Assembly (NCBI GenBank): GCA_018970765.1
Contig: JAGWVT010000007.1
Location: forward strand, 1 to 63,265
Direction of reading: 5' to 3'
Source of the DNA: Actinomycetales bacterium
GTDB taxonomy: Bacteria > Actinomycetota > Actinomycetes > S36-B12
Length of the DNA: 63,265 nucleotides
Each line of letters starts with the position of its first letter. Position 1 is the first letter of the stretch. Of the stretch, positions 1 to 9,912 are shown one piece after another. The notes beneath the pieces were generated by a model. That model was given only the letters and a program-made list of their open reading frames with translations. It had not been told where the DNA came from and made no database searches. Made by a program: the position numbers and the translations under genes.

Positions 1-1176
1 GCCTTCCTCCTCCTGCGACTGTCCTGCATCGTCGACCAGGAGAACCAGGTCGTCCCGGTGGACGACCTCGCGCTCGTAGGCGGGGCCTAACTCGCGCCCA
101 AGGTCCTTGGTCGACCGACCCAGCAGAGCCGGAAGTTCTTGTGCATCAAAGTTGACCAGTCCGCGTGCGATTGCGTGGCCGTTTTCGTCGAAGATGTCGA
201 CGGGATCTCCCGCGATAAAGGTGCCCTCGATACGGGTGATACCAGCGGGAAGCAAGGAAAGTCGTCGGCGCAGGACCGCATCGGTTGCGCCCGCATCCAG
301 GTGCAACTGCCCGGTTGGCGTACTGGCATGGGCGAGCCAGAGCAGTCGCGTCGACGGGCGACGATCGAGGGCGTGGAACACCGTTCCGGTCTCAGCCGCA
401 CCCAGTGCCTGGCCGCTGGCACTCGCTGCGGCCAGCAGCACCGGGATCCCGGCACCGGTGGCGATACGAGCGGCCGCCACCTTGGAGGTCATGCCCCCAA
501 GGCCGACGCCGGCTGCGCCCACACCACCTATTCGCACCGCCTCGAGGTCGCCCGGGCCGCGAACCTGTTCGACGAGCCGGGCGCCCGGCCTTGTCGGTGG
601 ACCATCGAAGAGGCCAGGGACATCAGAGAGCAGGATCAGCCCATCCGCACGAACAAGGTGCGCGACCAGTGCCGCCAGCCTGTCGTTGTCGCCCACGCGA
701 ATTTCATCCGTGGCCACCGTGTCGTTTTCATTGACGATCGGGACGACACCAAGTTCCAACAAGCGAAATAGGGTTCGCTGAGCATTGCGGTAGTGGCTGC
801 GACGGATGACATCATCTGCGGTCAGCAGCACCTGCCCGACGATCAACCCCTGGGCGGCAAACGCCGCCGAGTACGCGGCGATCAATGTGCCCTGGCCCAC
901 CGATGCCGCCGCCTGCTGCGTGGCTAGGTCTTTGGGCCGGCGCCCCAGACCCAGCATGGGGAAACCTGTGGCAATGGCGCCACTGGACACCAGCACGACT
1001 TCGTGTCCCTGCCGGCGCCGGGCTGCGATGTCATTGGCGAGTTGCTCGATGCGCGCCGCATCCACACCGCCTTCCGGGTGCGCGGACGTGGTCAGGGAAC
1101 TTGATCCGACCTTCACGACAATGCGCCGCGCTGCCGCGATACTCGCGCGGACTTCGGCCTGGGACTGCTCGCTCAC
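1..1176 (-). CDS. proB: Glutamate 5-kinase ProB (3' end cut by window edge)
   Basis: ProB phosphorylates the gamma-carboxyl of glutamate, the first step of proline synthesis in the cytoplasm. Reading the minus strand gives the amino-acid-kinase start IVVKVGSSSLT at about residue 19, then VLVSSGAIATG, then NENDTVATDEIRVGDND around the substrate site, and a C-terminal PUA-type stretch reaching HRDDLVLL. The frame is still open at base 1. Some 392 codons are visible against a usual length near 370, so only a few residues should be missing. The GTG at 1176 is chosen because VSEQSQAEVRASIAAARR leads directly into the kinase core. It lies 12 bases after the obg stop, so the two are probably co-transcribed. 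Confidence 0.93.
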   Translation of the reverse strand, partial: MSEQSQAEVRASIAAARRIVVKVGSSSLTTSAHPEGGVDAARIEQLANDIAARRRQGHEVVLVSSGAIATGFPMLGLGRRPKDLATQQAAASVGQGTLIAAYSAAFAAQGLIVGQVLLTADDVIRRSHYRNAQRTLFRLLELGVVPIVNENDTVATDEIRVGDNDRLAALVAHLVRADGLILLSDVPGLFDGPPTRPGARLVEQVRGPGDLEAVRIGGVGAAGVGLGGMTSKVAAARIATGAGIPVLLAAASASGQALGAAETGTVFHALDRRPSTRLLWLAHASTPTGQLHLDAGATDAVLRRRLSLLPAGITRIEGTFIAGDPVDIFDENGHAIARGLVNFDAQELPALLGRSTKDLGRELGPAYEREVVHRDDLVLLVDDAGQSQEEEG

Positions 1177-1188
1177 CGGTAGGGCCCG

Positions 1189-2806
<1,618 letters not shown>

Positions 2807-2808
2807 GG

Positions 2809-3123
2809 TCAGGATCCTGTCGTAATGCCGGTGACGGTAACGGCGGTGAGCTCCGAACGATGGCCCATCCGACGGCGGTACCCGGTCTTGTTCTTGTACT
2901 TGAGGATGTTGATCTTCGGACCGCGGCGGTGGTCCACGATCTTGGCCGTCACCGAGGCCTTAGCCAGGGCGGACGCCTCGGTGGTCACGGCGGCGCCGTC
3001 CACGAGCAACACCACTGGCAGGGAAACCGAGGTTCCAGGGGTGCCCGGCAGGCGGTCCACCACGATGGTGTCGCCCACGCTCACCTTCTCCTGTCGCCCG
3101 CCGGCGCGCACGATCGCGTACAT
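2809..3123 (-). CDS. rplU: 50S ribosomal protein L21
   Basis: L21 binds 23S rRNA in the large subunit. The start is set at the ATG at 3123 ([20 protein letters not shown]), preceded by GGAG, giving 104 residues, the standard size. The frame stays open upstream for another 50 codons, but that stretch translates a pentanucleotide repeat and has no L21 similarity. It leads the rplU-rpmA-obg-proB gene string. A 45-bp pentamer repeat lies in its leader region. Confidence 0.96.
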   Translation of the reverse strand: MYAIVRAGGRQEKVSVGDTIVVDRLPGTPGTSVSLPVVLLVDGAAVTTEASALAKASVTAKIVDHRRGPKINILKYKNKTGYRRRMGHRSELTAVTVTGITTGS

Positions 3124-3196
3124 CGGTCTCCGTCCATTCCCTCTGGTGGATTCACCCCGTGGCCGAACGCAATACCGCGCCGACTGGGGAGTCAGT

Positions 3197-3241
3197 GCTG
3201 AGTTGAGCTGAGCCGAGCTGAGCCGAGTTGAGCCGAACTGA
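3197..3241. repeat. Nine-copy pentanucleotide repeat in the rplU upstream region
   Basis: Nine consecutive degenerate 5-mers read GCTGA GTTGA GCTGA GCCGA GCTGA GCCGA GTTGA GCCGA ACTGA on the plus strand. The tract lies 74-118 bases upstream of the rplU ATG and before the divergent small membrane-protein gene, so it would fall in the promoter or leader of the L21-L27-Obg operon. No role is established. Confidence 0.85.
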
Positions 3242-3332
3242 ACCCTGACCGGCTTAGCGTACGGGATGGCCACCCCGGCGCCAAATGGCGGGCTTGGGAA
3301 CCCGCGAATGCGGTCATCTCTACGATGACCGC

Positions 3333-3569
3333 ATGTCGGAAATGCGCATCGAACCTGCCGCCCGGTCCTGGACAGTCACCAAAGTGGTCGCCGTGATTGT
3401 GGCGATCCTCACCGCCGGATACATGCTTCCCTGGGCCATCGCCGCCGTGCGCGATGTCCCCCACTGGTTGGTCTTCTGGATCAACCTGCTGCTGGGCTGG
3501 ACCATCATTGGCTGGATCATCGCCCTGGTGATGTCTCTGCGAGCCCAGCGCCAGGTGATTGTCCCCTAG
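3333..3569 (+). CDS. Superinfection-immunity-family small membrane protein
   Basis: The 78-residue product has two predicted membrane helices ([20 protein letters not shown] and a second around [16 protein letters not shown]). The motif [18 protein letters not shown] matches the family named after the phage T4 superinfection immunity protein (PF14373, recognised from memory), which is widespread in bacterial chromosomes and usually of unknown function. I prefer the ATG at 3333 (MSEMRIEP) because the frame upstream to 3285 codes for nothing helix-like. It is transcribed opposite to its neighbours rplU and rne, with no phage genes nearby. Immunity activity is not implied. Confidence 0.72.
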   Translation: MSEMRIEPAARSWTVTKVVAVIVAILTAGYMLPWAIAAVRDVPHWLVFWINLLLGWTIIGWIIALVMSLRAQRQVIVP

Positions 3570-3581
3570 GCCACCGCACCC

Positions 3582-5846
3582 CTACGAACGGGAGCGCCAC
3601 CAGCCGCGGCTGCCGCGCTGGTCGGCTGCGTCTTCGTCAACGACGTCCTCTACCAGCGGCATTTCCTCGTCAACGACCTCATCAGGCAGCTGCTCAAACA
3701 TGCGCGCTGCCACATCGGCCGGGTCGACTGCGTTCGGCGGCCGCCGATGGCGCGGCGAGGTCTCATGGTCGTGATCGGCGGTCAGGGAGACCCGCAGACC
3801 ACGGCCTGCGCAGGCTTCGCACGGCGTGGAGAACGATTCGATGAGGCCAGATCCGATGCGCTTTCGCGTCATCTGCACTAGGCCCAGCGACGTGACCTCG
3901 GCAACCTGATGCTTCGTGCGATCCCGACCGAGGCACTCAACCAGCCGCCGCAGGACGAGATCCCGGTTGCTTTCCAGGACCATGTCAATGAAGTCGATGA
4001 CGATGATTCCGCCGATATCGCGCAGGCGCAGTTGACGCACGATCTCTTCAGCCGCCTCCAGGTTGTTCCTGGTGACGGTCTGTTCCAGGTTTCCGCCCTG
4101 GCCGGTGAATTTGCCCGTGTTGACGTCGATGACGGTCATGGCTTCCGTGCGATCAATCACCAGCGAACCACCTGAGGGCAGCCATACCTTGCGATCGAGA
4201 GCCTTCGCCAGTTGTTCGTCCACGCGATACACGGTGAACAGGTCCCGTGGTTCCACCCACTGCTGCAGTCGGTCCGCCAGATCCGGTGCCACTGCGGTGA
4301 CGTATTCGTGGACAGACTGCCACGCCTCGTCACCCGACACGATGAGGGTGTTGACGTCCTCGTTGAAGATGTCACGCACGACCTTGATGGCCAGATCCGG
4401 CTCGCTGTAGAGCAGGGTTGGTGGAGTTGCTGAAGCCGCTGCCTGGCTGATGCCGGCCCACTGCGCCTGAAGCCGGGAAATGTCCTGCTCCAGCGAGTCT
4501 TCCGGTGCACCCTCGGCAGCCGTGCGAACAATCACGCCAGCTTCTTCCGGCATGACGCGCTTGAGGATGCCCTTAAGGCGAGAACGCTCAGTGTCGGGCA
4601 GTTTGCGGCTGATTCCGGTCATCGAGCCGTCCGGCACGTACACCAGGAATCGACCCGGTAACGAGATCTGACTGGTGAGTCGGGCACCCTTCTGACCGAC
4701 TGGGTCCTTCGTAACCTGCACCAGCACGGGATCGGAGGTCTTCAAGGCGAACTCGATCCGCTTTGGTTGCCCTTCCAGGCCAGCCGCATCCCAGTTGACC
4801 TCACCGGCGTAAAGCACGGCGTTTCGTTTGCGTCCGATGTCGACGAACGCCGCCTCCATGCTGGGGAGCACGTTCTGCACACGTCCGAGGTAGACGTTGC
4901 CCACCAGCGACCCTTGCGCGCCGCGAGTCACGTAGTGCTCCACGAGGATGCCGTCTTCGAGCACCGCGATCTGCGTGCGCTCACCGACCTGCCGAACGAC
5001 CATGATGCGGTTGACGGCCTCACGTCGTGCCAGGAACTCGGCCTCGGTCAGGATCGGCGCCCGGCGCCGGCCAGCCTCGCGGCCCTCACGGCGGCGCTGC
5101 TTCTTGGCTTCCAGGCGGGTGGAGCCGCGCAGGGAGCCCACGTCCTCGCTCTTGGCGCGCGCCTCACGGGGCTCGCGAACGCGCACGACCGTGTTCGGCG
5201 GGTCGTCGGGCTGCGGTTCAGCATCCCCGCTTCGGCGGCGACGTCGGCGGCGGCGGGTCGAGCCCGCACCCTCATCGTCATCGCCGCCGTCGGACTCGTC
5301 GTCCTCGTCCAACGCGTCGTCGTCGCCAGTCTCCGAGCCATCGTCCTCGGCCCGGTCCCCATCGACCCGGTCCCCATCACTACGTCGGCGGCGACCACGA
5401 CCACCCCGACGACGGCGCCGACGCCCGGTACCGCTCTCGTCATCACCGTCGTCAAGGTCTTCGAACTCAAGGCCGGGTTCTTCAGGAGCGGCCTTCGTTG
5501 CCTTCGTTGCCTTCGTTGCCGTCGTTGCCTTCGCTGCCCCCGCGGCGCGCTTGCGAGGCGCCGGCTCAGCTGCCTGGAAGACCGGGGTGATGAACGCAGG
5601 GCTGGGAGTTACCGACGCCGCGGCGTCACCCTCGGCGGGGGCAGAGGTAGCCGAACTTGCTGCGCTCGCGCGCTTGGTCGTGCGCTTGGCTGCCTTGACC
5701 GGCGCCGCAGTTGCCTCAGCAGCGTCCGCTGCCGGCGGCCCTGCCGGCCGGGCCGCTGCCCGCCGACGACGCGTGGGCTTCGACTCGGTGGTGTCGGCGT
5801 CGGTGGCTTGACTACCTGGTGCTTTGGGCGATTCTTCGTCGACCAT
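3582..5846 (-). CDS. rne: Ribonuclease E/G family protein
   Basis: Endoribonuclease for mRNA decay and rRNA/tRNA maturation. The 754-residue protein has a long low-complexity N-terminal extension (Ala/Thr/Lys repeats, then acidic and Arg-rich tracts such as GRRRRRRGGRGRRRRS). The catalytic core follows: an S1 domain (GSLVGNVYLGRVQNV), the DNase I-like site with VIDVNTGKFTG, RLRDIGGIIVIDFIDM, and the zinc-link CEACAGRG near residue 680. The tail is acidic. The extension on the N-terminal side rather than the C-terminal side is the actinobacterial architecture. The start at 5846 is supported by AAGGAGTG eight bases upstream of MVDEESPK. It follows the DUF2344 gene by 47 bases. Confidence 0.95.
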   Translation of the reverse strand: MVDEESPKAPGSQATDADTTESKPTRRRRAAARPAGPPAADAAEATAAPVKAAKRTTKRASAASSATSAPAEGDAAASVTPSPAFITPVFQAAEPAPRKRAAGAAKATTATKATKATKAAPEEPGLEFEDLDDGDDESGTGRRRRRRGGRGRRRRSDGDRVDGDRAEDDGSETGDDDALDEDDESDGGDDDEGAGSTRRRRRRRRSGDAEPQPDDPPNTVVRVREPREARAKSEDVGSLRGSTRLEAKKQRRREGREAGRRRAPILTEAEFLARREAVNRIMVVRQVGERTQIAVLEDGILVEHYVTRGAQGSLVGNVYLGRVQNVLPSMEAAFVDIGRKRNAVLYAGEVNWDAAGLEGQPKRIEFALKTSDPVLVQVTKDPVGQKGARLTSQISLPGRFLVYVPDGSMTGISRKLPDTERSRLKGILKRVMPEEAGVIVRTAAEGAPEDSLEQDISRLQAQWAGISQAAASATPPTLLYSEPDLAIKVVRDIFNEDVNTLIVSGDEAWQSVHEYVTAVAPDLADRLQQWVEPRDLFTVYRVDEQLAKALDRKVWLPSGGSLVIDRTEAMTVIDVNTGKFTGQGGNLEQTVTRNNLEAAEEIVRQLRLRDIGGIIVIDFIDMVLESNRDLVLRRLVECLGRDRTKHQVAEVTSLGLVQMTRKRIGSGLIESFSTPCEACAGRGLRVSLTADHDHETSPRHRRPPNAVDPADVAARMFEQLPDEVVDEEMPLVEDVVDEDAADQRGSRGWWRSRS
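5485..5535. repeat. 9-bp tandem repeat inside the rne N-terminal region
   Basis: Three to four near-identical copies of GCCTTCGTT lie in the 5' third of rne and encode the repeated Lys-Ala-Thr residues of the disordered N-terminal extension. A slippage-prone coding repeat of in-frame length; it should change only extension length. Confidence 0.7.
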
Positions 5847-5893
5847 GGGGTCGCACTCCTTCACGGGCCCGCAGGGTGCAGCGGGCAAGTCGG

Positions 5894-6706
5894 CTAGGCG
5901 TCACCGGTGGTGCGCCCAGCAAGCCTGGGTCGGTGGTCGGCTGCGGCACGGTCCTCGGCGAAGGGATCGCCGATCTCCACACCGTCCGACCTCAGTGGCC
6001 CCTGTGCCAGCCGGGTGATCCGAGGAGGATCCGGCGGCACGAGGTCGGCCACCTGCCGCAATGCGGCAAGGACGTCGTCGGGACGAACGGCCGGAACAAC
6101 ATGCCGTACGACCGCTGTCAGTATGGCATAGCCGGTGTCCGATTCACCCCGGATCGAGGGTCCATCGGCTAGGTCGGTGCCCACCATGGCCGCAAGCACC
6201 GGCTGGCGGGCATCGAATGTGCGCAGTCCCGACTTGGTCATGCGCTGCACCATGACCTCGTCAGCGGCCAGCAGTTTCTGCACGACATCCTCCAAGTGCG
6301 ACCCCGGCACCCCCGGCAGGGCGATCTGCCAACGGCTGGCCTGCAGACGATCTGCGAAGTCGGGCGTCAGGGCAAGCACCACCTCGTCGATATCCAGGCC
6401 AGGCGGCAGACTCGCATCCAGATCATCGCGAACCTGGCCCGGATCAAGTTCGCGAGTCACCGCGATTTCCAGATACTCAGCCTCACTTGCAACGCCCGTG
6501 GGGGCTGCGTTGGCGTAGGAGATCTTCGGGTGCGGTGTGAACCCGACACTGAACGCAATAGGAATCTGTGCGCGGCGAAGTGCTCGCTCAAATGCCCGCT
6601 GGAAATCACGGTGACTTGCGAACCGAAGGCGCCCTCGTTTGGCGTAACGCAGGCGTAGACGCTGAACCGCGGGGGCGAGGTCGCGCTGCGGGGCTTGGCG
6701 CGCCAC
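5894..6706 (-). CDS. Radical-SAM-linked protein, DUF2344/TIGR03936
   Basis: A 270-residue protein of the DUF2344 family, found next to or fused with a radical SAM protein and commonly upstream of rne. The core begins RLRLRYAKRGRLRFASHRDF and continues with GFTPHPKISYANAAPTGV, typical of the family. The biochemical role is not established; a link to RNase E or tRNA/ribosome modification is suggested by position only. The GTG at 6706 is chosen because it directly follows the TAG of the radical SAM gene with one base between, but no clear Shine-Dalgarno sequence is seen. The frame is open further upstream without family similarity. Confidence 0.85.
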   Translation of the reverse strand: MARQAPQRDLAPAVQRLRLRYAKRGRLRFASHRDFQRAFERALRRAQIPIAFSVGFTPHPKISYANAAPTGVASEAEYLEIAVTRELDPGQVRDDLDASLPPGLDIDEVVLALTPDFADRLQASRWQIALPGVPGSHLEDVVQKLLAADEVMVQRMTKSGLRTFDARQPVLAAMVGTDLADGPSIRGESDTGYAILTAVVRHVVPAVRPDDVLAALRQVADLVPPDPPRITRLAQGPLRSDGVEIGDPFAEDRAAADHRPRLAGRTTGDA

Positions 6707-6707
6707 G

Positions 6708-8699
6708 CTAGCGAAGACTCGAACTTGCCACACCAACCGCGGGCATGGGCAGATCCGTGACACCAGTTGGGCCGATCTGGATCTGCGTGCCCATTTGGTC
6801 ACAGACCCCGCAGTCGAAGCATGGCGTCCAGCGGCAATCTTCCACGGCGACTTCGTCGAGTGCTGCCTGCCAGTCCTCCCAGAGCCACTCTGCATCCAGA
6901 CCGGAATCAAGGTGATCCCATGGCAACACCTCAGTGCGCTCGCGCTCACGCGTGGTGTACCAGTTCACATCGACTCCGTCGAGCGCAACGGATGCCGCCT
7001 GCATCCAACGATCGAATGAGAAGTGCTCACTCCACCCGTCGAACCGCGCCCCAGCACGCCAGGCCGCTTCGATGACGTCTCCCACCCGACGATCACCGCG
7101 GGACAACAGACCTTCGACGATCCCTGGTTTGCCGTCGTGATAGCGCAGCCCGATGGCTTTGCCGTACTGGCGATCGGCTCGAAGAGCATCTCGCAACTTC
7201 ATCAATCGAGCGTCGGTCGTCTCGTGATCGAGCTGGGCTGCCCATTGGAATGGCGTATGCGGCTTAGGCACAAAGCCGCCGATGGAGACGGTGCAGCGTA
7301 TGTCTCGACGTCCGGTAGCAGCCTGCCCGGCCTTGATCACCTCGCGAGCCAGTGTCGCGATCTGCAGAACGTCCTCATCAGTTTCGGTCGGCAGGCCGCA
7401 CATGAAATACAACTTCACCTGACGCCACCCGGCCTGATACGCAGTAGTGACCGTGCGGACGAGATCCTCCTCGGTCACCAACTTGTTGATTACCCGACGC
7501 AGTCGCTCGCTGCCACCTTCAGGCGCAAAGGTCAGTCCGCTGCGCCGGCCGTTGCGCGACAGTTCATTGGCGAGGTCGACATTGAAGGCGTCGACGCGGG
7601 TACTGGGCAGTGACAGAGAAGTCTGACTCTCGGCATATCGGTCCGCGAGGTTGCGGGCGATATCGGCGATTTCCGAGTGATCCGCACTGGACAGCGAAAG
7701 CAATCCCACCTCTTCGAAACCGGTCGCGGCCAATCCTTCATCGACCATTGCCGCGATCCCGGTGATGCTGCGTTCGCGAACCGGGCGGGTGATCATGCCC
7801 GCCTGGCAGAAACGACAGCCCCGCGTGCAGCCGCGGAAGATCTCGACACTGCGCCGCTCGTGCACAGTCTCGGCGAGCGGGACGAGTGGCCGCTTGGGAT
7901 ACGGCCAGGCATCCAGGTCCATCAAGGTGTGCTTACGGATGCGCCACGGCACATCCGGGCGATTCGGGGCCACCCGCTGAATGCGCCCGTCGGGCAGATA
8001 ACTCACGTCATAGAACTGTGGAACGTAGACAAGTTCGGTCTGCGCGAGGGTGAGCAGGAAACCGACACGACCACCGGGACGTCCGGCCTGCTGCCAGGCT
8101 CGATGCAGGTTGGTAACCAGCAGCACTGCTTCTTCGCCGTCCCCAAGGATGGCGGCGTCGATGAATGGCGCGATTGGCTCCGGATTGAAGGCAGCGTGGC
8201 CCCCGGCAATAACCACCGGGTCGTCATCATCACGGTCACTGGAGCGCAGTGGAATGCCCGCCACATCCAAGGCGGTGAGCATGTTCGTGTAGCCAAGTTC
8301 GGTGGAAAACGACATGCCGATGAGATCAAAGTCGGCCAGGCTGCGGTGGGCGTCGACGGTGAAGTGCGGCAGGCCGCGCGAACGCAGGAGCGCTTCCATA
8401 TCGGGCCACACGGCGTAGGCGCGCTCGGCCAGCACCCGCGACTGCTCATTGAGGATTTCGTAGAGAATCTGTAAACCCTGGTTGGGTGCGCCAACCTCGT
8501 AGGCATCCGGGTACATCAAGGCCCAGTGCACGTCAGCCGAATCCCACTCGGCAACGACGGCGTTCCACTCTCCACCCACGTACTGAATGGGTTTGGTGAC
8601 CAAGGGCAGCAGCGGTTCCAACAGGTCGAACACGGATGTGCCGCGCGGCCGTGGCGTTCGAGCCTGACGATCAGTCTGAATTTCGGGTGCCGCGGTCAC
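6708..8699 (-). CDS. Radical SAM protein, TIGR03960 type
   Basis: A 663-residue radical SAM protein with an N-terminal segment resembling the B12-binding-like region of related enzymes (YPDAYEVGAPNQGLQILYEI) and the [4Fe-4S] motif GCTRGCRFCQAGM (CxxxCxxC), which ligates the cluster that cleaves S-adenosylmethionine. A Cys-rich tail (CFDCGVCDQMGT) may bind further metal. The substrate is unknown. I place the start at GTG 8699 (VTAAPEIQTD), 22 bases past the rodA stop; the upstream ATG at 8777 would overlap rodA and adds residues unlike the family. It is the partner of the downstream DUF2344 gene. Confidence 0.88.
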   Translation of the reverse strand: MTAAPEIQTDRQARTPRPRGTSVFDLLEPLLPLVTKPIQYVGGEWNAVVAEWDSADVHWALMYPDAYEVGAPNQGLQILYEILNEQSRVLAERAYAVWPDMEALLRSRGLPHFTVDAHRSLADFDLIGMSFSTELGYTNMLTALDVAGIPLRSSDRDDDDPVVIAGGHAAFNPEPIAPFIDAAILGDGEEAVLLVTNLHRAWQQAGRPGGRVGFLLTLAQTELVYVPQFYDVSYLPDGRIQRVAPNRPDVPWRIRKHTLMDLDAWPYPKRPLVPLAETVHERRSVEIFRGCTRGCRFCQAGMITRPVRERSITGIAAMVDEGLAATGFEEVGLLSLSSADHSEIADIARNLADRYAESQTSLSLPSTRVDAFNVDLANELSRNGRRSGLTFAPEGGSERLRRVINKLVTEEDLVRTVTTAYQAGWRQVKLYFMCGLPTETDEDVLQIATLAREVIKAGQAATGRRDIRCTVSIGGFVPKPHTPFQWAAQLDHETTDARLMKLRDALRADRQYGKAIGLRYHDGKPGIVEGLLSRGDRRVGDVIEAAWRAGARFDGWSEHFSFDRWMQAASVALDGVDVNWYTTRERERTEVLPWDHLDSGLDAEWLWEDWQAALDEVAVEDCRWTPCFDCGVCDQMGTQIQIGPTGVTDLPMPAVGVASSSLR

Positions 8700-8721
8700 C
8701 TCAGCAGCGTACCGGGCAGGA

Positions 8722-9912
8722 TCAGGGTTGACTGCGCATCGAATGCAGGCGAACGTTCTCCAGCAGCCCCACGGCAACCCACGTTGCCATCATTGAGGTG
8801 CCGCCAGCAGAGACGAAGGGCAGCGGAATGCCGGTGATGGGCATGATGCCCAGGCTCATCCCGATGTTCTCGAACATCTGGAACCCGAGCCAGGCCACGA
8901 CACCCGTCGCAAGGAGGCGGCCGTAAAGGTCGTCTGCGCGCAAGGCGATGTGCAGGGCCCGCCACAGGATTACACCCAGCAGGACGATGAGCAGTGCCCC
9001 GCCGACAAAGCCCAGCTCCTCGCCGGCAACGGTAAAGATGAAGTCGCTCTCGTTGACCGGCACGAACTTGCCCTGCGTCTGTGGACCTTCGAAGAGTCCA
9101 TAGCCGGTTAGCCCACCACCACCGATTGCGATGCGAGCCTGGTTGGCGTTAAAGGAGGCACTGCCCGCGTCAGCCGTGGGATCTAGGAACGACGTCAACC
9201 GGGCGACCTGGTAGTCCTGCAGCACACCGACCTGGATCGCAACCAAAACGGAGAGGATGCCGCCACCGATCAACCCCAGAACCAGTCGGGTGGAAGCACC
9301 AGACACCGCAACGATTGCCATGGCGATGGAGGCCATGATGAGAATCGTGCCGGTGTCGTTCTGCACGAGGACGATGGCAATGGGCAGTGCGGCCAGACCC
9401 AGGGCGACCAGCACATCGCGCGCGCCCGGTGCCGTTTCGGCATCCCGCTTCTCCGACAACACCGCGGACATCATCAGGATCAGGGTGATCTTGACAAATT
9501 CAGACGGCTGAAGCGTGAAGCCAATGGGTAGATCGATCCAGGAGCGCGCTCCAGCGACGGACGTACCGATGCCCGGCACAAACGGCAGAATCAGCATGAA
9601 CAGTGACGCACCGTAGAGCACTGGCGTGTAAGCGCGTAGCCACCGGTAGTTCAACCGGGAGACCACAAACCCAAGCACCAGGGCGACTGCGACATTGATC
9701 AGGTGTCGCTTCAGATATGACTGCGGGTCACTTTCCAGCGCCATATCCGCGCGACTGGCCGACCAGACCAGCACAGCCCCGAACGCCGTGACACCGAGCG
9801 CTCCGGCCAGCAGGATCCAGTCCAGTTCGCGCCAGTAGGTGGCACCGCGTTGCCGAGGTGAAGCAGGCAACGCGGTGCGCAGAGTTGCCTCGGCGGGTTG
9901 GTAGCGGCTCAT
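8722..9912 (-). CDS. rodA: Rod-shape SEDS peptidoglycan polymerase RodA
   Basis: SEDS-family glycosyltransferase that polymerises lipid II during cell elongation together with its cognate class B PBP. The 396-residue sequence has about ten hydrophobic segments, the family motifs GARSWIDLPIGFTLQPSEF and, near the end, GIMPITGIPLPFVSAGGTSM. It overlaps mrdA by four bases (9909-9912), so RodA and PBP2 are translationally coupled. Cluster position with mreBCD favours RodA over FtsW. Confidence 0.94.
   Translation of the reverse strand: MSRYQPAEATLRTALPASPRQRGATYWRELDWILLAGALGVTAFGAVLVWSASRADMALESDPQSYLKRHLINVAVALVLGFVVSRLNYRWLRAYTPVLYGASLFMLILPFVPGIGTSVAGARSWIDLPIGFTLQPSEFVKITLILMMSAVLSEKRDAETAPGARDVLVALGLAALPIAIVLVQNDTGTILIMASIAMAIVAVSGASTRLVLGLIGGGILSVLVAIQVGVLQDYQVARLTSFLDPTADAGSASFNANQARIAIGGGGLTGYGLFEGPQTQGKFVPVNESDFIFTVAGEELGFVGGALLIVLLGVILWRALHIALRADDLYGRLLATGVVAWLGFQMFENIGMSLGIMPITGIPLPFVSAGGTSMMATWVAVGLLENVRLHSMRSQP

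Noticed and set aside
3333..3569. Superinfection-immunity-family protein as evidence of a prophage.
   Set aside because: No phage structural, integrase or lysis genes are found; the family is common in ordinary chromosomes.
4767..5897. Long plus-strand open frames opposite rne (376 and 287 aa).
   Set aside because: They are mirror frames of the GC-rich, Arg/Ala-coding N-terminal rne extension; composition is artificial and no family is recognisable, while rne has a ribosome-binding site and domains.
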